Of a DNA stretch of 64,000 nucleotides, positions 1 to 8,840 are shown one piece after another (position 1 is the stretch's first letter; every line of letters starts with the position of its first letter). The translations under genes and the position numbers were made by a program. The notes beneath the pieces are model-generated. The model searched no databases. It was not told the DNA's origin and was given only the letters and a program-made list of their open reading frames with translations. The DNA is from Streptomyces sp. DH12 (GTDB lineage Bacteria; Actinomycetota; Actinomycetes; Streptomycetales; Streptomycetaceae), in assembly GCF_020873895.1 (NCBI RefSeq), contig NZ_JAHWGT010000003.1, forward strand, positions 62,001-126,000, in the 5' to 3' direction.

Positions 1-62
1 AAGTGCGCGCGCCGCACGATGCCGACGGCGTGGCCGAACCCGGCCGCCCGGCCCCGCAGACG

Positions 63-97
63 CCGAGGGCGGCACCCTGGAAGGGTGCCGCCCTCGG
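63..97. terminator. Strong hairpin terminator
   Basis: A perfect 16-bp inverted repeat (arms 63-78 and 82-97) encloses a 3-nt loop. It lies just beyond the stop codon of the leftward symporter gene, as expected of a Streptomyces hairpin terminator without a T tract. It may also end a gene entering from outside the left edge. Confidence 0.8.
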
Positions 98-128
98 GCG
101 TCCGCGGTCGTGCCGGGACGCGTGCGTG

Positions 129-1577
129 TCAGAGCGAGCCGACGGGCGTCCGCTCCTTCGCGGTGGACTCCTCGTCCGACGTGCCCCAGCACTCCACCTC
201 GCCGCGCAGGCCCGGCACCTGGTCCTTTCGGAAGACCGGGTCGAGGCCCTGGCGGCGCTGGGCCGTGTAGTCGTCGAGGAGGCGGAAGGCGACCGCGCCG
301 AGGGGGATGATCGCGATCAGGTTGACCAGGACCATCGCGCCCATCGTGACGTCCGCGAGGCTCCAGACCAGCGGGACCGAGCCGATCGCGCCGAGGACGG
401 CGCAGGCGACGACCACGGCGCGGTACGAGCTCATCACGCTCTTGCTGCGGGTGATGAACCGGATGTTGGACTCGCCGTAGTAGTAGTTGCCGATCATGGA
501 GCTGAAGGCGACCATGAAGACCACCAGGGTCAGCAGGTGACCCGCCCAGTCGCCGAGCGCGCCGGTGAAGGCGGACTGCGTGACGTCCGCGCCGCCCCGC
601 TCACCGAGGGTCGGGTTGGCGGACAGGATCACGAAGGCGGTCATGGTGCAGATGACCAGGGTGTCGAAGTAGACGCCGAGGGTCTGGACCAGGCCCTGCT
701 TGACCGGGTGCGTGGTCTCCGCGGCCGCGGCGGCGTTCGGGGCGGAACCCATGCCCGCCTCGTTGGAGAACATGCCGCGCCGCACGCCCTGGAGGATGGC
801 CGTGCCCACGGCGCCACCCGCGACCTCGCGGAAGCCGAAGGCCCCGCCGATGATGTCGCCGAGCATGCCCGGCACGCTGCCGAGGTTGAGGAGCACGATG
901 ACCAGGCCGACCAGCAGGTAGATCCCGGCCATCACCGGGATGATGACCTTGGTGACGGCCGTCAGGCGCTTCACGCCGAAGAACACCGCGAGTGCGAGCA
1001 GCACGGCGAGCACGACGCCGAGGGCGGGGTCGAACCAGGAGGCGTCCGAGCCGAAGGAACCCTTCGCGGCCACCGTGATGGTGTTGGACTGCACCGCGGT
1101 CAGCACGAACCCGAACGTCAGCGTGATCAGAACGGCGAAGACCACGCCGAGCCAGCGCATTCCGAGCGCCTTCTGCATGTAGTAGGCCGGGCCGCCCCGG
1201 TAGGTGCCGGGCTCGGTGTCGCGCACCTTGTAGAGCTGGGCGAGGACCGACTCGACGAACGCCGAGGCACCGCCGACCAGGGCCATCATCCACATCCAGA
1301 AGACGGCTCCGGGGCCGCCCATGGTGATCGCGGTGGCCACGCCGGCGATGTTGCCGGTGCCGATCCGCGCGGCGGCGGAGATGGTGAAGGCGCCGAAGGG
1401 GCTGACACCGGACTGCGGCTTGTCCTTGAGGACCCGGAACATCTCCGGTATCAGGCGGATCTGCACGCCCTTGGAGCGCACCGTGAACCAGACGCCGGCG
1501 ACGGCGACCAGCGGGATCAGCAGATATGTCCAGAAGACGTCGTTGAGGTCGACGACCCAGGCTTCCAACGTGCTCAT
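129..1577 (-). CDS. Sodium/alanine symporter (AGCS family)
   Basis: A 482-residue multi-spanning inner membrane protein that should import alanine, or alanine and glycine, with sodium. Visible AGCS signatures are IGTGNIAGVATAI near the N-terminus, GGPAYYMQKALG, and RRGMFSNEAGMGSAPNAAAA in the middle. Length is normal for the family. The reading frame stays open upstream, but the ATG at 1577 (MSTLEAWVVDL) fits the family N-terminus and has a GGGAAG-like ribosome site; the upstream extension is Arg-rich and not membrane-like. It is divergent from the pcaL-like gene and ends at a strong hairpin. The family is secure; the exact substrate is inferred. Confidence 0.93.
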   Translation of the reverse strand: MSTLEAWVVDLNDVFWTYLLIPLVAVAGVWFTVRSKGVQIRLIPEMFRVLKDKPQSGVSPFGAFTISAAARIGTGNIAGVATAITMGGPGAVFWMWMMALVGGASAFVESVLAQLYKVRDTEPGTYRGGPAYYMQKALGMRWLGVVFAVLITLTFGFVLTAVQSNTITVAAKGSFGSDASWFDPALGVVLAVLLALAVFFGVKRLTAVTKVIIPVMAGIYLLVGLVIVLLNLGSVPGMLGDIIGGAFGFREVAGGAVGTAILQGVRRGMFSNEAGMGSAPNAAAAAETTHPVKQGLVQTLGVYFDTLVICTMTAFVILSANPTLGERGGADVTQSAFTGALGDWAGHLLTLVVFMVAFSSMIGNYYYGESNIRFITRSKSVMSSYRAVVVACAVLGAIGSVPLVWSLADVTMGAMVLVNLIAIIPLGAVAFRLLDDYTAQRRQGLDPVFRKDQVPGLRGEVECWGTSDEESTAKERTPVGSL

Positions 1578-1944
1578 GCGAATGCTTCCCGGTTCCTCGT
1601 GAGTCGGGGAATCGGCCCGGTTCCCGCGTGCGCGTACAGGTCGTGTACGGAGCGGACGGCCGGACCGGGTGGTGCGGAGGCAAAGGCTCCGCAAACCCCA
1701 GGACTCTAGGCTGGCGTCGCCGTCCCTGCCTATGGTTCCTGAAAGTGGTCTGTCTCACACGAATCCGATCGGCGGCGTTCTCGCTTCCTCCGGGTCAGGC
1801 GGATCCGGCGTCAGCCTGTCCATCGCTCGGTGGGGCCCCCGGTGCCCGGGCCGTATGCCGCCCGAGAGGTCGGTGAGCCGGTCGGGACGACCTCCGGCGT
1901 CCCTCGTCACCGGGGCGTCCGCGGGACGTGAGAGGGTCTGGGTC
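1578..1944. promoter_or_regulatory. Divergent intergenic region, symporter / pcaL-like gene
   Basis: A 367-bp non-coding region between two divergent genes. It holds a small hairpin (arms 1673-1679 and 1687-1693, 7 bp each) that would lie in the 5' leader of the symporter mRNA. A TAGAGT hexamer on the minus strand (1704-1709) is a possible -10 element for the symporter. No clear -35 box or regulator site was recognised. Confidence 0.4.
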
Positions 1945-3240
1945 GTGAGTGAGACACCGTCGAACACGCTGCAATACCGCTTTGACGGGCCAGAAGAGGC
2001 CCCGGTCCTGATCCTCGGTCCCTCACTGGGCACCACGTGGCACATGTGGGACCGGCAGACGCCCGAGCTCACCGCGCGGTGGCGGGTGCTGCGCTTCGAC
2101 CTGCCGGGGCACGGCGGCGCGCCCGCCGAGCCGGCCTCCTCCGTCGGCGAGCTCGCCGACCGGCTGCTCGCCACCCTCGACGACCTCGGCGTGGGGCGCT
2201 TCGGGTACGCCGGATCCGACCTCGGCGCGGCCGTCGGCGCCGACCTCGCGCTGCGGGCCCCGCAGCGCCTCGCCTCCCTCGCGCTCGTCGCGGCCTCGCC
2301 CCGCTTCGCGACCGCCGACGAGTACCGCCAGCGCGGGGTCGTCGTCCGCGCCAACGGCATGGAGCCGATGGCCCGCCTCACCCCCGGCCTGTGGTTCACG
2401 CAGGCCTTCGCCGCCGCCCAACCGGCCATCGTCGACTGGGCCGTGCAGATGGTCCGCACCACCCACGCCGGCTGCTACATCGCCGCGTGCGAGGCGCTCG
2501 CCGCCTTCGACGTCCGCGCCGAACTCGGCCGGATCGGCGTGCCGACGCTCGTCCTCGTCGGCGCCGACGACCGGGTGACCGGGCCGGCCGAGGCGCGCAC
2601 CCTCGTCGCGGGCATCCCCGACGCCCGGCTCGCGGTCGTCCCCGGCGCCGCCCACCTCGCCCCCGTCGAGCAGCCGGCCGCCGTCACCGACCTGCTGGTA
2701 CGGCACTTCTCCAGCGCCTGGCACGACACGCTCGCCGCCGTCCCCGTACCGCCCCAGGCCGCCGCCGTGCCCGCCCCCGCCGCGCCCGCCGGGGCGGAAC
2801 CCGCCGCGCCGCCCGCCGCAGCGCCGGCCGCCGCCGCGGAGCAGCCGCCCGCCCACCGCCCCGACCCGTACGACGCGGGCCTGCGCATCCGCCGCGAGGT
2901 GCTCGGCGACGCCCACGTGGACCGCGCCCTGGCCGCCGCCGACGACTTCACCGGCGACTTCCAGGAGCTGGTGACCCGCTACGCCTGGGGCGAGGTGTGG
3001 ACCCGCGACGGCCTCGACCGCCGCACCCGCAGCTGCGTCACCCTCACCGCCCTCGCCGCCCGCGGCCACCTCGACGAACTCGCCTTCCACACCCGCGCCG
3101 CCCTGCGCAACGGGCTCACCCCGACGGAGATCCGCGAGGTGCTCCTCCACACCGCCGTGTACTGCGGCGTCCCCGCCGCCAACTCCGCCTTCCGGGTGGC
3201 CGCCCGGGTCATCGCGGAGGAGACCACCCTCGAACCCTGA
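1945..3240 (+). CDS. pcaL: PcaL-like fusion: 3-oxoadipate enol-lactonase + 4-carboxymuconolactone decarboxylase
   Basis: A 431-residue two-domain protein. Residues 1-255 form an alpha/beta hydrolase fold resembling enol-lactonase PcaD. Residues 266-305 are a Pro/Ala linker. Residues 306-431 are a carboxymuconolactone decarboxylase (PcaC) domain with RTRSCVTLTALAARG and LLHTAVYCGVPAANSAF. PcaL fusions carry out two consecutive steps of the protocatechuate branch of the beta-ketoadipate pathway. The start is GTG 1945 with GAGAGGG upstream. Two oddities: the usual GxSxG elbow reads GSDLG (G90-S91-D92-L93-G94), placing Asp where the nucleophilic Ser is expected, and no other pca genes are adjacent. 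D208/D209 and H237 fit the remaining acid/base residues. Domain assignment is firm; activity is uncertain. Confidence 0.82.
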   Translation: MSETPSNTLQYRFDGPEEAPVLILGPSLGTTWHMWDRQTPELTARWRVLRFDLPGHGGAPAEPASSVGELADRLLATLDDLGVGRFGYAGSDLGAAVGADLALRAPQRLASLALVAASPRFATADEYRQRGVVVRANGMEPMARLTPGLWFTQAFAAAQPAIVDWAVQMVRTTHAGCYIAACEALAAFDVRAELGRIGVPTLVLVGADDRVTGPAEARTLVAGIPDARLAVVPGAAHLAPVEQPAAVTDLLVRHFSSAWHDTLAAVPVPPQAAAVPAPAAPAGAEPAAPPAAAPAAAAEQPPAHRPDPYDAGLRIRREVLGDAHVDRALAAADDFTGDFQELVTRYAWGEVWTRDGLDRRTRSCVTLTALAARGHLDELAFHTRAALRNGLTPTEIREVLLHTAVYCGVPAANSAFRVAARVIAEETTLEP

Positions 3241-3282
3241 CTCCCGCCCACGGGGCGGCCGGGGCCGGGGCAGGATGGGTGC

Positions 3283-3915
3283 ATGAAGCTGACCAAGAAA
3301 GCGCACGCCTGCGTACGGCTGGAGAAGGACGGGCGGACCCTCGTCATCGACCCGGGCGGGTTCAGCGAGGAGGACGCGGCGCTCGGCGCCGACGCGATCC
3401 TCGTCACCCACGAGCACGCCGACCACTTCGACGAGGGACGGCTCCGCGCGGGCCTGGAGGCCAACCCGGCCGCCGAGATCTGGACGCTCCGCAGCGTCGC
3501 CGAGCAGCTCGTGGCCGCCTTCCCCGGCCGGGTGCACACCGTCGGCGACGGGGACGCCTTCACCGCCGCCGGCTTCGACGTGGAGGTGCACGGCGAGCTC
3601 CACGCCGTCATCCACCCGGACATCCCGCGCGTCACCAACGTCGGCTACCTCGTCGACGGGGCCGTCTTCCACCCCGGCGACGCCCTGACCGTGCCGGGGC
3701 GGCCCGTCGACACGCTGTTCCTGCCGGTCATGGCGCCGTGGAACAAGATCAGCGAAGTGATCGACTACGTGCGGGAGGTGAAGCCGCGGCGGGCGATCGA
3801 CGTCCACGACGCGCTGCTCACGCCGCTCGCCCGGCCGATCTACGACCGGCAGATCGGCGCCCTCGGCGGAACCGACCACCGGCGGCTGACGGCCGGGGCG
3901 TACACCGAGCTGTGA
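3283..3915 (+). CDS. MBL-fold metallo-hydrolase (UlaG-like)
   Basis: A 210-residue metallo-beta-lactamase-fold protein. The metal motif H43-x-H45-x-D47-H48 is visible in VTHEHADHF, with later conserved residues in HPGDAL and DVHDALL. The N-terminus (MKLTKKAHACVRL) is typical of the UlaG-like L-ascorbate lactonase branch, but most Streptomyces members have no known substrate, so only hydrolase activity is inferred. No Shine-Dalgarno is seen; CAGGAT at 3271-3276 lies six bases before the ATG, suggesting a leaderless transcript. It is followed on the same strand by exonuclease III, 36 bases downstream. Confidence 0.87.
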   Translation: MKLTKKAHACVRLEKDGRTLVIDPGGFSEEDAALGADAILVTHEHADHFDEGRLRAGLEANPAAEIWTLRSVAEQLVAAFPGRVHTVGDGDAFTAAGFDVEVHGELHAVIHPDIPRVTNVGYLVDGAVFHPGDALTVPGRPVDTLFLPVMAPWNKISEVIDYVREVKPRRAIDVHDALLTPLARPIYDRQIGALGGTDHRRLTAGAYTEL

Positions 3916-3938
3916 GGCCGGTTGTCGGACCCCGCCGT

Positions 3939-3944
3939 TAGGCT
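3939..3944 (+). promoter_or_regulatory. -10 element for leaderless exonuclease III
   Basis: TAGGCT matches the TAnnnT -10 consensus and ends seven bases before the ATG at 3952. There is no purine-rich ribosome site. The expected transcription start would coincide with the start codon, giving a leaderless mRNA. No convincing -35 element is seen. Confidence 0.55.
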
Positions 3945-3951
3945 GTCCGAC

Positions 3952-4731
3952 ATGCGTATCGCCACCTGGAACGTCAACTCGATCACCGCTCGGCTGCCGC
4001 GCCTGCTGGCCTGGCTGGAGAGCAGCGGCACGGACGTGCTGTGCGTCCAGGAGACCAAGTGCACCGCCGAGCAGTTCCCCGCCGCGGAGCTGCGGGAGCT
4101 GGGCTACGAGTCGGCGGTGCACGCCACGGGCCGGTGGAACGGCGTGGCCGTGGTCTCCCGGGTCGGCCTCGACGACATCGTGCGCGGCCTGCCCGGGGGG
4201 CCGGCGTACGAGGGCGTGGAGGAGCCCCGGGCGGTCTCCGCGACCTGCGGCCCGGTGCGCGTCTGGTCGGTGTACGTGCCCAACGGCCGCGAGGTCGCCC
4301 ACGACCACTACGCGTACAAGCTGCGCTGGCTCCAGGCGCTGCGGGACGCCGTCGCCGAGGACGCGGCGGGCCCCCGGCCCTTCGCCGTGCTCGGCGACTT
4401 CAACATCGCCCCCACCGACGACGACGTCTTCGACCGCTCCCTCTTCGAGGGGTCGACGCACGTCACGGAGCCCGAGCGCGCCGCCCTGGAGGGGCTGCGC
4501 GGCGCGGGCCTGAGCGACGTCGTCCCGCGCCCCCTGAAGTACGACCACCCGTACACGTACTGGGACTACCGCCAGCTGTGCTTCCCGAAGAACCGCGGCA
4601 TGCGCATCGACCTGGTCTACGGGAACGAGCCGTTCGCCTCGGCCGTCGGCGACAGCTACGTGGACCGCGAGGAGCGCAAGGGCAAGGGCGCCTCCGACCA
4701 CGCCCCGGTCGTCGTGGACCTCAAGCTCTGA
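3952..4731 (+). CDS. xth: Exodeoxyribonuclease III (AP endonuclease family)
   Basis: A 259-residue member of the endonuclease/exonuclease/phosphatase superfamily, acting in base excision repair on abasic sites and 3' blocked ends. MRIATWNVNSI, the metal-binding Glu in VLCVQETK, LGDFNIAPTDDDVFD and the C-terminal SDHAPVVVDL with catalytic His are present in the expected order. Length is normal. The start at 3952 is preferred because the protein then begins exactly at MRIATWN and a -10-like hexamer sits seven bases upstream. Transcribed independently or with the preceding metallo-hydrolase; neighbours do not suggest a repair operon. Confidence 0.95.
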   Translation: MRIATWNVNSITARLPRLLAWLESSGTDVLCVQETKCTAEQFPAAELRELGYESAVHATGRWNGVAVVSRVGLDDIVRGLPGGPAYEGVEEPRAVSATCGPVRVWSVYVPNGREVAHDHYAYKLRWLQALRDAVAEDAAGPRPFAVLGDFNIAPTDDDVFDRSLFEGSTHVTEPERAALEGLRGAGLSDVVPRPLKYDHPYTYWDYRQLCFPKNRGMRIDLVYGNEPFASAVGDSYVDREERKGKGASDHAPVVVDLKL

Positions 4732-4861
4732 GGCAGGGGCCGCCCGCGGGGCCCGCCGGTGCGCACGCGCTCGCGGACCCGCCCCGCGAGGGGTGCTCTC
4801 CCGGGGCCGTCCGGCGCGCGCCCTGTGGTGCGCCGGGCGCGGGGAGTGCGACGCTGGCGGT

Positions 4862-5305
4862 ATGAACATCCCCTTCCTGGACTCCTGGCGCAGACGGCGC
4901 GGCGGCGACCGGGCCCCGGTGCTCGTCTCCGCCTTCGAGCGCGACCCGGAGGGCGCCGCGGGTCTCCTCGCCGAGTGCGCGCTGCTGCGCGCCCGCGCCC
5001 AGGAGGCGGGTGTCCGCCTCGACGACACGCCCCGCTCCCTGGAGGCGCTCGACCAACTCCCGCCGCGCTGGCGGGAGGACCCCGAGGAGCTGCCGTGGGT
5101 CGGCAACGACGCCGGCCTCTACCTCGGCACGGTCATCGTGCGCACGGTGCCGGGCGCCGTGTGGGACGTGCTGCCGGGCGGCCGGGCCGTCGTCCGGCTC
5201 GCCTCCGGCCGGGAGGTCGACGTCGTCGGGGCGGGGCTGGACTGGGCGATCACCGGGTCCCCGCAGCTCTCCCAGACGTACGGCGAGGCCGCCGAGGGGC
5301 GGTAG
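4862..5305 (+). CDS. Conserved Streptomyces protein of unknown function (DUF6278-like)
   Basis: A 147-residue soluble protein starting MNIPFLDSWRRRRGG, with no signal peptide or membrane segment. The N-terminal half is helical and charged; the C-terminal half (WVGNDAGLYLGTVIVRTVPGAVWDVL) looks like a small beta domain. I recall similar Streptomyces proteins under the DUF6278 label but cannot verify this here. GACGCT at 4850-4855 ends six bases before the ATG, and no ribosome site is evident, so the gene is probably leaderless. Function unknown. Confidence 0.75.
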   Translation: MNIPFLDSWRRRRGGDRAPVLVSAFERDPEGAAGLLAECALLRARAQEAGVRLDDTPRSLEALDQLPPRWREDPEELPWVGNDAGLYLGTVIVRTVPGAVWDVLPGGRAVVRLASGREVDVVGAGLDWAITGSPQLSQTYGEAAEGR

Positions 5306-5446
5306 GGCGGTGAGCCTTCCGCCCGTATCGCCCCACTTCATCATCCAATACCGCTAATGCCCGATTGCCGTGTCGGGTGGTGAAGTGCCTTGCTCCGCTG
5401 GATAGTTTGCGCTGACCTCGACACCTGGGAATGGGGCAGGCAGCGC

Positions 5447-5569
5447 ATGGCCGAGCGGCGCACCGCGGAGTACCGCACCCTCCGCACCCCCCGCGTTTCC
5501 GTGGAAGTCCGCCCCTGGGGGTCGGGCCGCCGGGCGCGGGGAGCCTCCTGTCCGAGCCGCGCCCGCTGA
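5447..5569 (+). CDS. Candidate small ORF (40 residues), possibly not coding
   Basis: A short frame (MAERRTAEYRTLRTPRVSVE then an Arg/Gly-rich tail) in the 383-bp gap between two genes. It is preceded by a GGGGCAGG purine stretch about eight bases upstream and by an unusually AT-rich segment (about 5335-5410) including TAGTTT at 5403-5408, which could be a promoter. The first half looks protein-like; the tail is low complexity. It could be a small regulator-like peptide, a decayed gene, or chance. I recognise no family. Confidence 0.3.
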   Translation: MAERRTAEYRTLRTPRVSVEVRPWGSGRRARGASCPSRAR

Positions 5570-5624
5570 GCGGGCCCGGGACCCCGGCCGCGCGCGCCCG
5601 CGCGCCGACGGGGCCGACGGACGC

Positions 5625-5656
5625 CGCCGCCCCTCCCGCGGAGGGGAGGGGCGGCG
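5625..5656. terminator. Hairpin terminator downstream of the S15-like peptidase
   Basis: A perfect 13-bp stem (5625-5637 with 5644-5656) and a 6-nt loop lies 30 bases past the stop codon of the leftward peptidase gene. Very stable and GC-only, typical of actinomycete terminators. Confidence 0.7.
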
Positions 5657-5688
5657 CGGGGCCGAGCCCGCCCGGCAGCGGCCGGTGA

Positions 5689-7290
5689 TCACTCCTCGCG
5701 CAGCGGGACCGACACGTACGAGGGGTCGGACGGCGGTGAGGAGAAGGTCAGCCGCGCGCCGGACGGGTTGTGCTCGATGTACAGCGGGTCGACGGTGTCG
5801 ACGACCAGGGCGAGCCGGTGCCCGGCGGGGACGTCGTACGACGTCGAGAACAGCTCCAGGTCCACCGCGAAGGGCCGGCCCGGCGTCCTGTCGTGGAAGG
5901 TGAAGGGGGCGTTGCTGACCAGCTTGCCGAGACCGAGCGGGCCGACGTCGTACAGGCAGGCGACGAGGGTGCCGCTGGACGCGGTGCTGGTGACCGTCGT
6001 GTGGAGCTTCGCCGTCCCCCGGACCCGCTGGACGGAGCCGTACCGCTCGGACTGCCAGACGGCGGCGTAGGAGCGGGGCAGGAGGGGGATCGAGGCGGTG
6101 GGCGGGAGCCTGAGGAACTGGTCGAGCAGGTTGGACAGCATCAGGACGCCGCCGTTGGCGCCCGAGTCGACGTTCGCGCGCACCCCCTGGGTGTCCGTGA
6201 GCGGGATCCTGCGCTCGTCCGCGCCGACCGACTTCCAGTCCGGGTAGCCTTCGTAGCCGCCGCCCGTGCGGGACTTGAGCTGGACGGGCCGCTCGCGGTC
6301 GATGCCGTTGTCGACGCCCTTGAGGTGGTGGTCGAACCAGCGCTGCGCGTTGGTCCAGGTGTCGTTGGGCAGGCCGAGCAGACCGGTCGCCTCGGCGGTG
6401 GCGTGGTCGCCGGGGCGCAGCTCCAAGCGCTTGGGGCCGGTGAGCTTCTCGTAGAACGAGGCGTACTGGTTGGGCGGGAAGATGGTGTCGCCCCAGGCGT
6501 TGCCGAGCATGACGGCGGCGCCGTTGGCGTTGATCCGGTCGACCTGGAAGGCGGGGGAGCGCTTGGCGCCCCACGCGATCATCTCGTCCTCCTGGTCGAG
6601 GTTCGAGGCGAGGAAGTCCTTGAGGACCTGCTGGAGTTCGGGGCTCGGGCGGCCCGTGAGCAGGCCGGTGCCGCCGAGCATCGCGGCGGCCTGGAGGTGC
6701 TGCGTGCGGCCGCTGTAGATGGAGTCGATGAGGTCGGCCCAGCCGCTCATCGCGACGACCGCCTTGACGCGCTCGTCGTTCGCGGCGGCGAGGAGGCTGA
6801 TGCCGGCGCCGTAACTGACGCCCGCCATGCCGACGCGCTCGGGGTCGGCGGGGGTGTTCGCCAGGGCCCAGTCGATGACCTTGGAGGCGTCGGCGACGTC
6901 CGGCGGGCCCGCGACCTCGATGTTCCCGCCGGACTGCCAGAAGCCGCGGGAGTTGTAGCTGACCACGACGTAGCCGGCGTCGGCGAGCTTGCGGGCCTGG
7001 GCGAGGTACTCGATCTGCGGCATGGACCAGCTGGTGGGCAGGACGACCAGCGGGTGGCGGCGGTTCGCGTCGGCGCCTGCCGGGGTGACGACGTTGGCCT
7101 TGAGGACGGTGCCCCCGTCGCCGGCGATGTCGACGAAGCGGACCCCCGCCGCGGTGGCGGCGGAGGCGGCGACGGCGTCGGCGGTCCCGGCCGACGCCGC
7201 CGGGGCGAGCCCGAAGGCCGCCCCGGTCGCCAGGACGGCCGCGGCCGTACCGGCGGCCGCGGCCCGCTTGGCTGAGCGCACGTGTCCCAC
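5689..7290 (-). CDS. Secreted S15/CocE-type alpha/beta hydrolase (X-Pro dipeptidyl-peptidase-like)
   Basis: A 533-residue exported protein. Residues 1-36 form a signal peptide (basic start, Ala-rich core, APAASAG end). The catalytic region shows SYNSRGFWQSGGN followed by the nucleophile elbow GVSYGAG, as in the CocE/NonD and Xaa-Pro dipeptidyl-peptidase S15 families; the C-terminal 170 residues look like the jelly-roll domain of that family (VYDVGPLGLGK, RLALVVDT). It probably hydrolyses peptides or esters outside the cell; which, the sequence does not tell. The start at 7290 gives a proper signal peptide. The L,D-transpeptidase gene lies upstream on the same strand, 140 bases away. Confidence 0.85.
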   Translation of the reverse strand: MGHVRSAKRAAAAGTAAAVLATGAAFGLAPAASAGTADAVAASAATAAGVRFVDIAGDGGTVLKANVVTPAGADANRRHPLVVLPTSWSMPQIEYLAQARKLADAGYVVVSYNSRGFWQSGGNIEVAGPPDVADASKVIDWALANTPADPERVGMAGVSYGAGISLLAAANDERVKAVVAMSGWADLIDSIYSGRTQHLQAAAMLGGTGLLTGRPSPELQQVLKDFLASNLDQEDEMIAWGAKRSPAFQVDRINANGAAVMLGNAWGDTIFPPNQYASFYEKLTGPKRLELRPGDHATAEATGLLGLPNDTWTNAQRWFDHHLKGVDNGIDRERPVQLKSRTGGGYEGYPDWKSVGADERRIPLTDTQGVRANVDSGANGGVLMLSNLLDQFLRLPPTASIPLLPRSYAAVWQSERYGSVQRVRGTAKLHTTVTSTASSGTLVACLYDVGPLGLGKLVSNAPFTFHDRTPGRPFAVDLELFSTSYDVPAGHRLALVVDTVDPLYIEHNPSGARLTFSSPPSDPSYVSVPLREE

Positions 7291-7430
7291 GGGTCACTCC
7301 TCACTCGCGTGTCACGCGTGGTTGAAAGTGAACCGAAGGTATCCGTGTGGGCTTACCTGGGGTAACTCCCCGGTAAGTTACGTGACGGTAACAATTGTTC
7401 GCGAGACCGCGGCCGACCCGGCCGGGCGGG

Positions 7431-8624
7431 TCAGCGCAGCGCGCTCTTCGCCTGCCAGTCGCTCCAGGAGAGGTTCCACTCGCCGTAGCCGTTGTTGAGG
7501 GCCTGCGTCCCCTTGGCGTCGTCGCCCTCGATCTCGAACGGGTCGCCCACCTGCACCTGCTCGTACACCCACCGGGCGTTGCCGTCGGTCATGCCGATGC
7601 AGCCGGAGCTGCGGTTGGCGCTGCCCATGTACTTGGCGTTCCACGGCGCGGCGTGCGCGTACATGCCCGACCAGGTGAGCCGCATCGAGTAGTCGACCAT
7701 CTTGTCGTACGCGTCGCCGAGGCCCACCGTCTCGGAGCGCATGTTGATGGTGCCCTCCTTCGACATCAGGACGGTCCTGCCCCGCCACGACGCCTTCTCG
7801 CCGCCCGGCGTGCCGGCCGACATCGGCACGTCCTTGACGACCTGGCCGTCGCGCAGCAGCTTCAGCCGGTGGCCGTCCAGGTCGACCTTGACGACCTGGT
7901 TCCGGCCGACGGTGAAGTTGGTCGTGTAGTCGCGGACGAACCAGCCGCCGTCGGGGCCGGAGTCCACGCCGTTGAGGCGCGCGTCGAGGGTGACCTTGGT
8001 GCCGGACTTCCAGTACTCCTTCGGCCGCCAGTCGACGCGGTCCTTGCCGGACCAGTCCTGCATCCAGCCCCAGGAGCCCTCGGTGCCGTTCGAGGTGGTG
8101 ACCTTGAGGGCCTTCTCCACCGCCGCCTTGTCCTTGACCGGGTGGTCGAAGACGATCGACAGCGGCTGGGCTATGCCGACGGTGGTGTTCTTCCCCGGGG
8201 CGAGGGTGAGCTTGTTGACCTTCTCCGGGGCGGCGGTGGCGAAGTCCGCCTTGGCGCTGCCGCCGCCCGCGTCGCGCGCCTCGACGGTGTACCCGGTGCC
8301 GGGGGCGGCGTTGCGGACCGACGTCCAGGACCTGCCGTCGGCGGACACCCTGCCTTCCAGCGTGGCCCCCTTCGAGTCGGTCACGGTCACCTGGGTGAGC
8401 CTGCCGTCGGCGAGGGTGACCCGCACCGGCTCACCGGGCTTCGCCGCCTTGCCCGTCAGGTTCACCGAGATGCGCGTCTCCGGCTTCGCCTTGCCGTCCC
8501 CGCCGGCATCGCCGGTCGAGGAGCCGCTGCCGCCGCCCGAACACGCGGTCAGCGCCGCGGTCAGAACCGCGGTACCGGCGAGGGCGGTGGTGCGGAGCGT
8601 GGTGCGGGCACGTGTGCGGCTCAA
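7431..8624 (-). CDS. L,D-transpeptidase lipoprotein with Ig-like domains
   Basis: A 397-residue cell-envelope enzyme. The N-terminus is a lipoprotein signal ending in the lipobox LTAC, followed by a Gly/Ser linker. The middle (about residues 50-240) resembles the Ig-like domains of actinobacterial L,D-transpeptidases. The C-terminal YkuD domain holds the catalytic Cys in NRSSGCIGMTDGNARWVY. These enzymes make 3-3 peptidoglycan cross-links at the outer membrane face. The start is a TTG at 8624: GGAGG (8633-8637) is eight bases upstream and an ATG start would add about 48 implausible residues. Expected substrate is the peptide stem of peptidoglycan. Confidence 0.93.
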   Translation of the reverse strand: MSRTRARTTLRTTALAGTAVLTAALTACSGGGSGSSTGDAGGDGKAKPETRISVNLTGKAAKPGEPVRVTLADGRLTQVTVTDSKGATLEGRVSADGRSWTSVRNAAPGTGYTVEARDAGGGSAKADFATAAPEKVNKLTLAPGKNTTVGIAQPLSIVFDHPVKDKAAVEKALKVTTSNGTEGSWGWMQDWSGKDRVDWRPKEYWKSGTKVTLDARLNGVDSGPDGGWFVRDYTTNFTVGRNQVVKVDLDGHRLKLLRDGQVVKDVPMSAGTPGGEKASWRGRTVLMSKEGTINMRSETVGLGDAYDKMVDYSMRLTWSGMYAHAAPWNAKYMGSANRSSGCIGMTDGNARWVYEQVQVGDPFEIEGDDAKGTQALNNGYGEWNLSWSDWQAKSALR

Positions 8625-8840
8625 CTGGAAAACCTCCGATGCGTTCTTCGTCGCTGGGAGAGAGGGCGAACGACCGCTTCGGGTTGCGGGGCGACCGGGG
8701 TTTTCCGGGGCCCGCGATGTGATGCGCCCGACACCGCGCGCCGAGGGGGTGCGCCGGGGCGCGCGCACGCGGGCGCGACCGGCGGCCGCGGGCGCGGCCC
8801 GATGACCCTCCCGGTGGGCCGACCCCGCGGCCCGCGACGG

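Noticed and set aside
129-1694. Longer start for the symporter at 1694
   Set aside because: Extension is basic and polar, unlike the family; ATG 1577 fits the conserved N-terminus.
2023-5106. 1027-codon open frame on the minus strand across pcaL, the metallo-hydrolase and xth
   Set aside because: Shadow of well-supported plus-strand genes; very high GC removes stop codons. Composition is Arg/Gly/Asp-rich with no domain.
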